A stretch of DNA of 64,000 bases from Acinetobacter courvalinii (GTDB lineage: Bacteria > Pseudomonadota > Gammaproteobacteria > Pseudomonadales > Moraxellaceae): the NCBI RefSeq assembly GCF_014635545.1, contig NZ_BMDA01000001.1:698739-762738 (forward strand), in the 5' to 3' direction. A program made the position numbers and the translations under genes. The stretch's first letter is position 1. Each line of letters begins with the position of its first letter. The notes beneath the pieces are model-generated. The model ran no database searches and was not told where the DNA came from. It was given only the letters and a program-made list of their open reading frames with translations. This document shows, piece by piece, positions 1-10,098 of the stretch.

Positions 1-191
1 GGACGGCATTACTGGAAGCCATCATGCTGGGCAATGGCGACACGCGCTATCAGCAAATCGTCGACCTTCTAATTAAGGCAGGTGCCAATGTCAATCTGGC
101 TGATCGTGATGGCGTAACGCCATTGGCACACGCTCAGGCACGCGGTTACAAGACGATTGAAAATGCATTATTGGCTGCAGGCGCAAAATAA
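1..191 (+). CDS. Ankyrin-repeat protein, C-terminal part only
   Basis: The gene enters from outside the window in frame 3 and stops with TAA at 189-191. About 62 residues are visible. They read as ankyrin repeats: a helix ending LLIKAGANVNLADRDGVTPL, then a shorter helix ending LLAAGAK. The pattern G-A-N-V-N-x-x-D-x-x-G-x-T-P-L is the classical ankyrin turn. Such proteins bind other proteins; the partner cannot be told from this fragment. The next gene starts 18 bases downstream behind a GAGAGGGG ribosome-binding site, so the two may be co-transcribed. The N-terminus, and whether a signal peptide is present, are unknown. Confidence 0.8.
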   Translation, partial: TALLEAIMLGNGDTRYQQIVDLLIKAGANVNLADRDGVTPLAHAQARGYKTIENALLAAGAK

Positions 192-209
192 AACCGAGAG
201 GGGATAAAC

Positions 210-671
210 ATGGAACAAAATACGGATTTTCTACGTCAGGCCATTGAACTTGCTTATCAAAATAGTGAGGCGGGTGGCCGTCCATTCGGGGCGGTGATTG
301 TCAAAGATGGCGTGGTCATTGCGACCGGTGTGAATCAGATTCTCAGCAGCAATGATCCCACTGCGCATGCAGAGTTACAGGCCATCCGTGCAGCCAGCAA
401 ACAGCTGAACTCGGCCAATCTGGAAGGATGTTCGGTGTTTGCCAGTGGACATCCCTGTCCGATGTGTATGGCTGCCATGCGTATGGCAGGTATACAAGCC
501 GTGACTTATGCCTACTCAAATGAAGCGGGTGAACCCTTTGGCTTATCTACCGCTGCAATTTATGCCGACCTGGCCAAGCCTTTTGCAGAGCAATCGATGC
601 AGATTCGCTATGTCCCTGTACGGCTGGAGCAAAAACCAGATTTGTATGCTTACTGGAAATCATTGGCCTGA
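210..671 (+). CDS. Nucleobase deaminase of the cytidine/guanine deaminase family
   Basis: A 153-residue cytosolic zinc hydrolase. The zinc site is plain: TAHAEL (His ligand and catalytic Glu, residues about 51-56) and the paired-cysteine motif HPCPMCM near residue 91. The length and the motif SNDPTAHAE are like guanine deaminases of the GuaD type, but tRNA adenosine and cytosine deaminases share this fold, so the substrate is an inference. It sits 3 bases upstream of an MFS permease, which suggests a small uptake/deamination unit. The start follows a GAGAGGGG ribosome-binding site. If it is a guanine deaminase its product, xanthine, would feed the purine genes far downstream in the window. 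Confidence 0.85.
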   Translation: MEQNTDFLRQAIELAYQNSEAGGRPFGAVIVKDGVVIATGVNQILSSNDPTAHAELQAIRAASKQLNSANLEGCSVFASGHPCPMCMAAMRMAGIQAVTYAYSNEAGEPFGLSTAAIYADLAKPFAEQSMQIRYVPVRLEQKPDLYAYWKSLA

Positions 672-674
672 ATC

Positions 675-1859
675 ATGCTGACTTCTCCTCAACATCGTCC
701 GATGCTGATCGCAACTGTGGCATTGGTCGGACTCAATTTACGGCCTTTTATGACCAGCATTGGGCCAGTTGCGAATCCGATACGAACAGGAACCAGCCTG
801 AGTTTGCAAGGGATTGCCTTACTCACTTTAGTTCCTATGCTGCTGATGGGAATCATTGCCTTTGTTGGGCCTTCGATACAAAGTGCCTTGGGTGAACGTA
901 AGGCCATTCTGACGGCTTTAGCAATTATCTGTCTGGGATGTGCATTACGTTTTATTGTGCCGAATGGTGGATTCTTGATTTTGACTGCTGCCATCATTGG
1001 TTTAGGTGTGGCGATTGTACAGGCCTGCTTTCCAAGCATGATCAAAAGAGAATTTGCGGATCATCTAGGGCCGATGATGGGGCTATATTCAGCCATGTTG
1101 ATGGGCGGCGGGGCTTTGGGTGCTTTAATTGCGCCGATAGTCACTAGCGTAAGTGGAGACTGGAAAGTTGGTCTATCGATTTTCACTTTACCCGCAATTG
1201 CTGCATTTCTTCTTGCCAGTTGTTTTTTGGCTCGACCTGCAAAATCTCAATACAAACTTCCATCGGTTGGTGTATTCATGAAACAGCCGCGGACATGGTT
1301 GTTGATTTTTTGCTTTGGGTTGATCAATGGTGGCTACAGCTCAATCGTGGCATGGCTGGCACCTGCGTATCAGGAGCGAGGCTGGAGTGCAACAGCGAGC
1401 GGTAATTTGATGGCAGTACTGACACTCAGTCAAGCTGCGGCAGCATTGCTATTGCCTTATTTATCCCGAAGCAATCAGGACCGCCGGATATGGATTGGTT
1501 TAACTTTGCTCATGCAACTACTTGGATTTGCGGGCTTGGCTTTTATCCCTGAATATCTGCCTTATCTATGGGTCGTGGTTTTAGGGGCAGGCTTGGGTGG
1601 CAGTTTTGCCTTACTGATGATTGTGGTACTTGATCATCTGGCTGATCCCGCACATGCAGGACAGCTTTCTGCCTTGATGCAAGGTGGTGGTTTCTTACTT
1701 GCAGCGCTTGCGCCGTGGCTACTTGCTGTATTTCACGGTCTCACAGGTGGTTATACCCTTGGTTGGATCTGGCATTTGGCAATGGTAGTGGTGGTGAGCA
1801 TACTGATGATCAGACTCAACCCAACACATTACGGTAAAGCCATCCGCTTGACCAAATAA
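675..1859 (+). CDS. MFS transporter, CynX/NimT-like
   Basis: A 394-residue inner-membrane protein with about 12 hydrophobic helices and no signal peptide. The opening (VGLNLRPFMTSIGPV) and the length match the cyanate/2-nitroimidazole permease group (CynX/NimT) of the major facilitator superfamily. The start codon is 3 bases after the deaminase stop, so the two genes are almost certainly translated from one mRNA. The substrate is not determinable. A nucleobase or related nitrogen compound is a reasonable guess from the neighbour. The 184 bases that follow carry no gene and presumably hold the promoter of vgrG. Confidence 0.85.
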   Translation: MLTSPQHRPMLIATVALVGLNLRPFMTSIGPVANPIRTGTSLSLQGIALLTLVPMLLMGIIAFVGPSIQSALGERKAILTALAIICLGCALRFIVPNGGFLILTAAIIGLGVAIVQACFPSMIKREFADHLGPMMGLYSAMLMGGGALGALIAPIVTSVSGDWKVGLSIFTLPAIAAFLLASCFLARPAKSQYKLPSVGVFMKQPRTWLLIFCFGLINGGYSSIVAWLAPAYQERGWSATASGNLMAVLTLSQAAAALLLPYLSRSNQDRRIWIGLTLLMQLLGFAGLAFIPEYLPYLWVVVLGAGLGGSFALLMIVVLDHLADPAHAGQLSALMQGGGFLLAALAPWLLAVFHGLTGGYTLGWIWHLAMVVVVSILMIRLNPTHYGKAIRLTK

Positions 1860-2043
1860 ATCCGCAGCAGCTGAACAAAGGGAAAATGTCTTTTTGAGCA
1901 GCAGCGTGTGCAGTACTTAACAGGGAAGTTTAAAAAAATAAATAGAATGTGACAATTATGGTCATCTATAGACAGAACTGTATAGACATTAAATCGTTTT
2001 TTTGAGTAAAATATGGCAAATTTAATGAAATGTTCTATAAAAA

Positions 2044-5000
2044 ATGCTGAACAATATTTTTCAGGCTCTGGAAAGTTTAGGCCTTACAGCACAAAAACGT
2101 GCCATTCATATTCAGTTTTCGAATCAAAATTTAAATACTCAAGTTTTCCTGCAACGTATTGATGGCCAGCATGCGTTGAACGCCGGTTTTAAGGCTGAGC
2201 TGATCTGTTTGTCGACCAATGCCAGCATTCCCCTGAAACAGTTCATCGGCAGCCAGGCCGCCATTGATACCGTCACCGATCAGGGACAACTCAGCCGTGT
2301 CACAGGCATTATTACGCAAGCCTTGCAAGGCCAATCTGACGGTAGCTTAACCCTCTATAAACTCACGCTTGAAGATCCAACGGCTCTGTGGAAACAACGC
2401 CGTAACAGTCGTGTGTTTATGAATAAAAGCGTGCGTGATGTAGTGGAAGTTGTCTTTAAAGAATGGCAACAAAAAAGCCCCTTATTCGCTTCCAGTCTAA
2501 CGCTGGACCTCAGTGGACTCAGCCAGGATTACGATATCCGCCCATTCATAATGCAGTCTAATGAGAGCGACTATGACTTTCTCACCCGTTTGCTACGCAG
2601 CGAAGGCATCAACTGGCTGGTGAATGAAGCAGAACGAACCGTTCCACAAAGTAGTGCTGCGATTCAGCCGCAAAAACTGCGTTTGATTGACGACAATAGC
2701 CAGTATCAGGCCTTAGACCGTCGCCAGATCCGTTATCACCGCAGCAGTGCCACCGAACAATACGACAGCATGACCAGTCTGGTCGGACAACGCTCATTAC
2801 AACCGAGCAGCGTACATGTGCAACGCTGGCAAGCTGATGCACTGGAACAGGAAGACGGTGCAGGCAGTGTCCAAAGCACGCATAAACACAGCGAACAACA
2901 TGACAATACCAGTCTTGGACTAGAACAGGCCTGGCATTTTTCACCGGCATGGATGCAAGATCTGAATGGTGAAGATGGAGCAACCCAGTCCGGCAACGCC
3001 CAGATAGAAAAGCTGAATCAGAACCTCGGACAATATTACGATCTGCAATCGAAACAGTTCGTGGCGAAGACCACCGTCCGTGACACCCATGTCGGTTACT
3101 GGTTTGAACTGGCAGAACACCCTGAAATCGACCAACACGATGGCAGTGATAAAGAATTCCTGATCACAGGCAAACACTTCTACAACCAGAACAACTTGCC
3201 TAAAGATTTGCACCAGCAGATTCATCAGCTATTGGCCCAAAGTAATTGGCAGCCAAGCCAACAAAGCAATACAGAAGAACGCCAAGCCAATCAGCTGACG
3301 CTGCAACGACGTAGCATCAAAACCGTTCCTGAATTTAACCCATTACAACACCGTCCAGCCGCTTCACCGCAACGGGCCAAAGTAGTTGGCCCAAGCGGCG
3401 AAGAAATTCACGTGGATGAATGGGGCCGTATCAAAGTCCGTTTCCTGTTTACCCGTAATGAAGATCATAGCCATGATGGCGGTGCAGGTGCCAATGACAA
3501 CGATACCGATTCAGCCTGGGTCGATGTACTGACCCCGTGGGCTGGAGAAGGCTATGGCGCACGCTTCCTGCCGCGTATCGATGAAATCGTAGTCATCGAC
3601 TTCTTTGATGGCAACATTGACCGTCCATTTGTAGTGGGACGTATCCACGAAGCCCATCGTAGTCCAAGCAAATTCGACAATGCAGGCAAGCTACCAGACA
3701 CCAAAAAACTGGCAGGGATCAAATCCAAAGAATATCAGGGCGAAGGCTTTAACCAGTTACGCTTTGATGACACCACTGGACAGATTAGCGCACAACTGCA
3801 GAGCAGTCATGCTGCTAGTCAACTTAACTTAGGTAAACTGAGCCACCCGAAAGATAAAGCGGAAAGTGAAGATCGGGGCGAAGGTTTTGAACTGCGTACC
3901 GATCAATGGGGAGCCGTACGAGCTGGAGAAGGTTTACTCGTTTCCACGCATAAACAGGATCAAGCCCAAGGCGAACATCTGGATGCACAGCCTGCCAAGC
4001 AGCAGCTAGAAGGTAACCAAAGCAATGCCAAAGCCTTAAGTGAAGTGGCCAAGAACCAGCAGACCGATGAGATTGAATCCGTTGATCAACTCAAAGAATT
4101 CGCTGAGCAGATTCAAGAGAAGATCGCCCAGTTTAAAAAATCATTATTATTGCTGAACTCACCTGCGGGTATTGGTTTAAGTAGCAATGAAGATATTCAT
4201 TTATCTGCGGATGGGCAGATCAATCAGTTTGCAGGCGATAGTATCAACTTAAGCACGCAGAAAAATCTGATTACGCATGCACAAAACAGAATCAGTGTGT
4301 TTGCTGCGCAGAATGGGATTAAACAGGTGGCTGCTAAAGGTAAGTTTGAAGTCCAAGCACAGTCGGATGGCATGGATTTACTGGCCAAGCAAGGTATTCA
4401 GATTATTTCAACCGAAGATCGAATTGAAATTACCAGTCCGAAAGAGATTGTGATTACTGCCGGTGGTTCTCAGATTAAGCTGAATGGTTCGGGGATTTTC
4501 CCCGTGACCAGTGGCAAGTTTGAGGTGAAGGCTGGGCAGCATTTACTGGCCTCAGGCGCAAGTGCAAGCAGCAATGCACCTCAGTTACCACAAGCAAAAT
4601 CACTAAAAGGAGCGCTACAGTTATTAAGAAGTTATGGGGGAGATAATTTCTTTAAGCAGAACAGCTATAAAGTGATTGATTCTCTGGGTAAGCAACTGAC
4701 TGGCAAACTGGATGGAAATGGTTTTGCTCAAGTGACAGGTATTGCACCAGGCGCAGCCAAGGTCATTTTTGAAAAAGATGAGACCAGTGCATGGGCATCA
4801 AGTAGTGACTTTAAACGTGATTATACTTGGGCAGAGCCGGTAGAAAAAGTTGCCGCCTCATTAAGCAGTGCATTGGGACAGAACATGAAGCAACAGCTGA
4901 CCAGCAGTTTAGTTTCAATGGATAAAAATAGTCTTAAAAATATAGGTAAAAATACCTTAAATGGTTTGGTTGAGCAGACGGTTGGGCAAATCAAGGATCA

Positions 5001-5241
5001 AGTCAGTAATACCGCTTTAAGTGCTGTTTCAAAGCAACTGAACCTTAATATTTCTCCAGACCAAATGAAAAGCTTGGCACAACTCGCCATGAATCCGAGC
5101 CAGTCGGTTGACATGATCAAAGCACAGGGTGTGGGTTTTGTAAAAGATCAGGCAGCTACAAAATTGGCGGAGTCCACCCAAATGGATTCGATTCTTCAAC
5201 AAGGCATCGTTGATCGTTTTCATGGTCAGAACAATGGTTAG
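2044..5241 (+). CDS. vgrG: Type VI secretion spike protein VgrG with extended C-terminus
   Basis: A 1065-residue trimeric spike protein of the type VI secretion system. Residues about 20-560 are the gp27/gp5-like core, including GEEIHVDEWGRIKVRF and the OB-fold segment around WAGEGYGARFLPRIDEIVVI. Residues about 720-850 are the repetitive beta-helix (DUF2345-like: IHLSADGQINQFAGDSINLS). A tail of about 200 residues follows, beyond the usual needle. Its first part (KVIDSLGKQLTGKLDGNG...GAAKVIFEKD) looks like a transthyretin-type beta sandwich, and the rest is helical and polar. Transthyretin-like domains on VgrG proteins are known to recruit effectors. The rhs gene follows 70 bases later on the same strand. 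No tss structural genes are in the window, so this is an orphan vgrG cargo locus. No strong ribosome-binding site is visible before ATG 2044. Confidence 0.95.
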   Translation: MLNNIFQALESLGLTAQKRAIHIQFSNQNLNTQVFLQRIDGQHALNAGFKAELICLSTNASIPLKQFIGSQAAIDTVTDQGQLSRVTGIITQALQGQSDGSLTLYKLTLEDPTALWKQRRNSRVFMNKSVRDVVEVVFKEWQQKSPLFASSLTLDLSGLSQDYDIRPFIMQSNESDYDFLTRLLRSEGINWLVNEAERTVPQSSAAIQPQKLRLIDDNSQYQALDRRQIRYHRSSATEQYDSMTSLVGQRSLQPSSVHVQRWQADALEQEDGAGSVQSTHKHSEQHDNTSLGLEQAWHFSPAWMQDLNGEDGATQSGNAQIEKLNQNLGQYYDLQSKQFVAKTTVRDTHVGYWFELAEHPEIDQHDGSDKEFLITGKHFYNQNNLPKDLHQQIHQLLAQSNWQPSQQSNTEERQANQLTLQRRSIKTVPEFNPLQHRPAASPQRAKVVGPSGEEIHVDEWGRIKVRFLFTRNEDHSHDGGAGANDNDTDSAWVDVLTPWAGEGYGARFLPRIDEIVVIDFFDGNIDRPFVVGRIHEAHRSPSKFDNAGKLPDTKKLAGIKSKEYQGEGFNQLRFDDTTGQISAQLQSSHAASQLNLGKLSHPKDKAESEDRGEGFELRTDQWGAVRAGEGLLVSTHKQDQAQGEHLDAQPAKQQLEGNQSNAKALSEVAKNQQTDEIESVDQLKEFAEQIQEKIAQFKKSLLLLNSPAGIGLSSNEDIHLSADGQINQFAGDSINLSTQKNLITHAQNRISVFAAQNGIKQVAAKGKFEVQAQSDGMDLLAKQGIQIISTEDRIEITSPKEIVITAGGSQIKLNGSGIFPVTSGKFEVKAGQHLLASGASASSNAPQLPQAKSLKGALQLLRSYGGDNFFKQNSYKVIDSLGKQLTGKLDGNGFAQVTGIAPGAAKVIFEKDETSAWASSSDFKRDYTWAEPVEKVAASLSSALGQNMKQQLTSSLVSMDKNSLKNIGKNTLNGLVEQTVGQIKDQVSNTALSAVSKQLNLNISPDQMKSLAQLAMNPSQSVDMIKAQGVGFVKDQAATKLAESTQMDSILQQGIVDRFHGQNNG

Positions 5242-5311
5242 GACAGATTTTAATTCACGCGCAGCAATTTAAAAAATAGATGTATTGAAATAAATTAAGG
5301 GTTTGAGATTG

Positions 5312-8300
5312 ATGGCTACGGAAAAAACACAACAGGCAACAGATCAAAAAGCGTCGAAGGTTGAACTTGCTGTTTTTAATTTGGACAGCGTACACACGGT
5401 AACTGACCTGCAAATGATTGCCAAGCAAATCCAGCTTTATTTACAGGTATGTGGCAATACCAGTTTAGAACAATTACAAGGTAGTGCAAATACGGCAACG
5501 GTAGCCAATATTTTTGCTTTAACAGGCAGTGTGCTGGATTTAATTTTATACGCGACTGACAGCAAGACAGAGGATGCTGCAGTACAACAGGGTGCATTGC
5601 TCGCTGCAAATTTAATTGGTTTATTTGCAGAACCAAGCAATGAAGCACATGCGCGTATGGTATTACGTCCGATGTTTGGTCTAATGTCACAATGTTTATA
5701 TCCAGAAAATGGAAAGATTAAAGACGCGGATATTAAACGCTTGGGCCTGCATCTGAATGCGATGGTCGCAGGTGATTTAGAAAAGTTTTTACAAGAAACG
5801 CAAGCCAAATTAGCGACCTTGCTCTCACAGGCAACGATTTTAGGAAGTAGTATTCTTACGAGTTTGTCCGTGCCTGCGACACCAATAAGTGCGAGCATGA
5901 CTGCAACGTCGGCAGGTGCGACAGCCGAGAAAAGAGATCCCAAACTTAAATTTAGCAATTGGGCTGCACCACTCATTGATTTAATCGGTAAACCGAGTCA
6001 GGCAGATTTAACTCCTAAACTACAACCAAATATTCAAACACGTCTGCAACAAGAAGCAATACAAGCACTTACAACCTTAAGCCAGACTTTACAGCAGCAA
6101 GCCAATGCAGGACAAAAATACAGCTTGGCCTGGTTATTACAACAAACTTTAACTGCAATTCAAGCCAGCGAAAATAAAGGCAATGCCAGTGTGCCGATTA
6201 ACCAGACGGGAGAATATGAGCGCCATACCAAAGGTGATACCTTGGAGTTTGTGAGCTTACAGGCGGATGCGTTGAATGCACCACCTTGTGAAGGTAACGG
6301 TTCAGAGACTAGTAAGAGTATCAGTTATTCAATTGGCGCAGAGCGGGTTCAGCATGCCGATTTCTATTTACCGAAAGTTGGTTTTGTATTTAGTCGCCAA
6401 TATAACTCGCAAATGGATGAGTTTGATCAGGGGATGATGGGTGCTCGTTGGATGATGCCTTTTTCCAATGTGATCCTGCCAAAGCCACAAGGTTATATCT
6501 TCATTGATGCGAAAGGGCGTAAACATGCCTTACCATCCACGATTTTGCAGCAGGCTTACACGGTTCCTTTTGAGGGAATGACGGTTCACCCAATTGAAAA
6601 TGGTGATTTATTATTAAATTTTGGTGGTGACTGGAGTTTCCATTTTCATCAATTTGGTCTTGGCCAGCCCTATCATTTAATCCAACAATTCAATGAAAAC
6701 ACCAATGAAAAAATTAGCCTAAGTTACCTTTTGGCAGATGGTGTTGCTTATCTTCAAGCCATTGATTTCCAGTTTGAACAGGTACAGCATCAACTAAAAT
6801 TTGCCTTTAATGAGCAAGTTAAGATTATTGCTGTATTTGTGGATGATCAAGTTGAACCTTGGGCACGCTATCACTATGATGCACAAGGCAATCTGATGAC
6901 AGCTTTCGATCAAAATGGACATGCACGTCAATACGAATATAATCAGGCGCATCAGCTAACGCGCTATACCGATCGTACAGGTCGTGGACAAAATATTCGT
7001 TATGAATCGACGTTGCCAAATGCCAAAGCCATTGAAGAATGGGCGGATGACGGCAGTTTCCATACCAAACTGAAATGGCATCCGCGTTTACGCCAAGTTG
7101 CTGTTTACGATGCTTATGATGTACCGACCTATTATTATTTCGATTTGGATGGTTTTACCTATCGTATCCGTTTAGCCGATGGTCGAGAGTCTTGGTATTC
7201 TCGAGACGGTGAGAAACGTATCACCCGACAAATTGATTTTGAAGGTCGGGAAACTCAGCAAGAATATAATGATCAGGGCCAACTGGCGAAAATTGTACAG
7301 CCGAATGGTGGTGTGATTCGCTTTGCTTATGATGAACAAGGCAATTTAACCGAGACCAAAGATCCAGAAGGCAATATCTGGAAACGTGAATATGATGTAC
7401 ACGGCAATGTCAGCAAAGAGATTAATCCTTTAGGTCATGTTACCCAATATAAATACAACACCAGTAATCAAGTGGTGGAAGTGATTGATGCCAAAGGGGG
7501 TATCAAGAAAATTCAGTACAATGATCAAGGACAAATGCTGTCTTATACCGATTGTTCGGGCAAAAGTACTACATGGGAATATGATGAAAATGAAAATGTA
7601 AATATTGAAATTTCCCCATCGAATCAAATTGTTAAATATATTTATGGTTGTCAAGGTAAAAATAAAGGTCAACTTCAAACGATTATTTATCCTGATGGAT
7701 TAACAGAGTTGTTTGAGCATGATGAAGAGGGGCGCCTGCTTAAACACACCGATACCAATAGCTTAATTACCCAATATCAATACAATATTGTCGGTTTGCT
7801 TGAGCATCGGATTGATGCAAATCAGCATCATGTGGGTTATCAATGGGATAAACAAGGACGTATTCACAAAATTATTAATCAAAATCAAGCTGAATATTTA
7901 TTTGAATATAATCACTTTGGAAAACTAGTTTTTGAGAAAGCTTTTGATGGAGAAGAAAAGTTTTTTAATTACAATCAAAATGGTTTTTTATCAGAAATTA
8001 TTTATTCAAATATTAAGGTTACTTTGAGCTATTTCGAGGATGGGCAAATATGTTCAAAAGTATTTCAAAACATCAATAGTGGACATGCTGCTACCCAATT
8101 TTTTGATTATAATTTAAAAGGACAATTAAACTGTGTAAAAGATGAAAATAGCCAAATCAGTTGGTTTTATAATAGGAATGGACAAATTATAAGAGAACAT
8201 CAAGAATATACTTTATTTAATTTAACAGCGGTGCTACGTTATGAATATGATGAATTAGGTAATCTGGTTAAAACCATTCGCCCAGATGGACAGCAGCAGA

Positions 8301-10096
8301 CCAATTTGAGCTATGGTTCAGGAAATATCTACGGAATAGCGTTTAACCAGCAGGATGTTGTTTCTTTTCAGCGAGATGATTTACATCGTGAGACAGTACG
8401 TTTCTTGGCAAATGGTTTGATGCAAACCAAACATTATAATGATGTCGGGTTATTGATTTCTCAGCAGATTGAGCCTGAACAAAAAACCTCAGGTCGACTC
8501 TCTTACCAAGCGCATAGATATTATCAATATGACAAAAACTATTTGCTCACCCAAGTTGAAGACAGTCGTTTAGGACAACTTAATTATCAATATGATCCGA
8601 TTGGACGTTTGATTTCAACCCAGAGTCAGCATAAAAACGAGAGTTTTAAGTTTGATCCAGCGGGGAATCTTATTGATCTAATGAACAGTCAGACAACATA
8701 TGTCAAGAACAATTTAATCAAACAATATCAAGGTAAGCATTATCAATATGATATACGTGGTAATGTAACTGAAATCACGCAAAATGGTAAAATCTTAAAA
8801 CTGACTTGGGACAATCTCAATCGTTTGATCGAAAGTAACTTAAATGGGCTAGTGACTCAGTATGGTTATGATGTCTTTGGCCGTCGTTTATATAAGAAAT
8901 CATCAAATCAAGAGTTAACCTTATTCGGTTGGGATGGAGATTTGATGATTTGGGAATCATGCCAAAATTCGGACAAGCCTGAGAACAGCTATACCAAACA
9001 TTATGTTTATGAGCCTGATAGTTTTGTACCCTTAATGCAGGCGGGATATCAAGGTTTTATTCAACTGATAGAAACACCTGATTATAGTGAATATCTCAAC
9101 AAGCCTTATTCTATTTATAAAGATCCGATTTGGAGCAGCGATACACGTAAAAACCGTGTGGCTTTAGAACAAACTGTTTTTTATCATTGTGATCAAGTCG
9201 GAACACCGCAAACATTGAGTAATGCCGCAGGTAAATGTGTCTGGGAAATTACTCAGGATACCTGGGGGACTGCACTCGAGATTCAGATGCTCAATAAGGA
9301 CAATCCATTTGAGCAGAGTAATCTGAGATTCCAAGGTCAGTATTACGATAATGAAACAGGACTGCATTATAACCGTTATCGCTATTATGAACCGTATAGC
9401 GCTAGGTATTTGAGTAAAGATCCAATAAGTATAAATGGTGGTTTAAATACATCAATTTATGTAAGAAATACTATGCAAAAAGTTGATCCTCATGGATTAA
9501 ATGATTGGGGGGCTTTAGCATCATTAGGTGGTCCAGCTGTTAATCAAAAAGTTTCATGTTATCAATACTATGGTAAGGAGAAATGTGATCAAAAGCATTA
9601 TCACCCCCCAACGAGTCTTTATTACGCAAAACAAGATGTACAAAGACTAGCACAAATTGTTAAACCCGATTATTTATCATGTAGCGGGGGCATTATTGGT
9701 GTGTCTGGGAGTGTTAGTGTAAATAATTATAATGGGAATGTGTATGTAGGCGGTGGTAAAGCTCCTATAGCGACAATCGGTAATCCAGAAAGTTTGGCTA
9801 AGTCAAAAGGTGGAAGTTGTACCGCCTCATGGATTGATGCGAGTGTTTATAAACGAATTAATCCATATGTTAGTAAGGCTGCAATTACTGATCAATTTTT
9901 AGCCGGAGGTTCAACTACTATAGGAATGGGAGCGTATGGAGGTATAATTTCAACAACGAAACCTATGGCTACAAAAGATAATCCTTTAAGGCATACACGT
10001 AGCTATAATGCAGGTGTGGGAACTCCAGGTCCTATATTGGAAGTTGGAGTTTCAGTTCCATTATCTACTAATCAGTATGAGGAAGATAAAAAATAG
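5312..10096 (+). CDS. Rhs-family polymorphic toxin, likely T6SS cargo
   Basis: A protein of 1594 residues from ATG 5312 (AAGGG at 5297-5301 precedes it; an in-frame TTG at 5303 is less likely). Residues 1-300 are helical and Ala/Gln-rich and match no domain I recognise; no PAAR domain is visible. From about residue 310 the DUF6531-like entry (HADFYLPKVGFVFSRQYNS) leads into many YD repeats that should form the Rhs cocoon. The core closes with RYYEPYSARYLSKDPI and ends at DPHGL (about residue 1396). The last 198 residues (coded by about 9500-10093) are the variable tip: Gly/Ser-rich (SGSVSVNNYNGNVYVGGG, GGSTTIGMGAYGG) with four Cys. The tip resembles Gly-rich polymorphic toxin tips, but I cannot assign an activity. 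Codon use in about 7560-8240 and 9430-10096 is more AT-rich than the rest, as expected for exchanged segments. Confidence 0.93.
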   Translation: MATEKTQQATDQKASKVELAVFNLDSVHTVTDLQMIAKQIQLYLQVCGNTSLEQLQGSANTATVANIFALTGSVLDLILYATDSKTEDAAVQQGALLAANLIGLFAEPSNEAHARMVLRPMFGLMSQCLYPENGKIKDADIKRLGLHLNAMVAGDLEKFLQETQAKLATLLSQATILGSSILTSLSVPATPISASMTATSAGATAEKRDPKLKFSNWAAPLIDLIGKPSQADLTPKLQPNIQTRLQQEAIQALTTLSQTLQQQANAGQKYSLAWLLQQTLTAIQASENKGNASVPINQTGEYERHTKGDTLEFVSLQADALNAPPCEGNGSETSKSISYSIGAERVQHADFYLPKVGFVFSRQYNSQMDEFDQGMMGARWMMPFSNVILPKPQGYIFIDAKGRKHALPSTILQQAYTVPFEGMTVHPIENGDLLLNFGGDWSFHFHQFGLGQPYHLIQQFNENTNEKISLSYLLADGVAYLQAIDFQFEQVQHQLKFAFNEQVKIIAVFVDDQVEPWARYHYDAQGNLMTAFDQNGHARQYEYNQAHQLTRYTDRTGRGQNIRYESTLPNAKAIEEWADDGSFHTKLKWHPRLRQVAVYDAYDVPTYYYFDLDGFTYRIRLADGRESWYSRDGEKRITRQIDFEGRETQQEYNDQGQLAKIVQPNGGVIRFAYDEQGNLTETKDPEGNIWKREYDVHGNVSKEINPLGHVTQYKYNTSNQVVEVIDAKGGIKKIQYNDQGQMLSYTDCSGKSTTWEYDENENVNIEISPSNQIVKYIYGCQGKNKGQLQTIIYPDGLTELFEHDEEGRLLKHTDTNSLITQYQYNIVGLLEHRIDANQHHVGYQWDKQGRIHKIINQNQAEYLFEYNHFGKLVFEKAFDGEEKFFNYNQNGFLSEIIYSNIKVTLSYFEDGQICSKVFQNINSGHAATQFFDYNLKGQLNCVKDENSQISWFYNRNGQIIREHQEYTLFNLTAVLRYEYDELGNLVKTIRPDGQQQTNLSYGSGNIYGIAFNQQDVVSFQRDDLHRETVRFLANGLMQTKHYNDVGLLISQQIEPEQKTSGRLSYQAHRYYQYDKNYLLTQVEDSRLGQLNYQYDPIGRLISTQSQHKNESFKFDPAGNLIDLMNSQTTYVKNNLIKQYQGKHYQYDIRGNVTEITQNGKILKLTWDNLNRLIESNLNGLVTQYGYDVFGRRLYKKSSNQELTLFGWDGDLMIWESCQNSDKPENSYTKHYVYEPDSFVPLMQAGYQGFIQLIETPDYSEYLNKPYSIYKDPIWSSDTRKNRVALEQTVFYHCDQVGTPQTLSNAAGKCVWEITQDTWGTALEIQMLNKDNPFEQSNLRFQGQYYDNETGLHYNRYRYYEPYSARYLSKDPISINGGLNTSIYVRNTMQKVDPHGLNDWGALASLGGPAVNQKVSCYQYYGKEKCDQKHYHPPTSLYYAKQDVQRLAQIVKPDYLSCSGGIIGVSGSVSVNNYNGNVYVGGGKAPIATIGNPESLAKSKGGSCTASWIDASVYKRINPYVSKAAITDQFLAGGSTTIGMGAYGGIISTTKPMATKDNPLRHTRSYNAGVGTPGPILEVGVSVPLSTNQYEEDKK

Positions 10097-10098
10097 CT

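Noticed and set aside
5303-5311. TTG start giving three extra residues to the Rhs protein
   Set aside because: ATG 5312 has a better-spaced AAGGG and is the common type of start.
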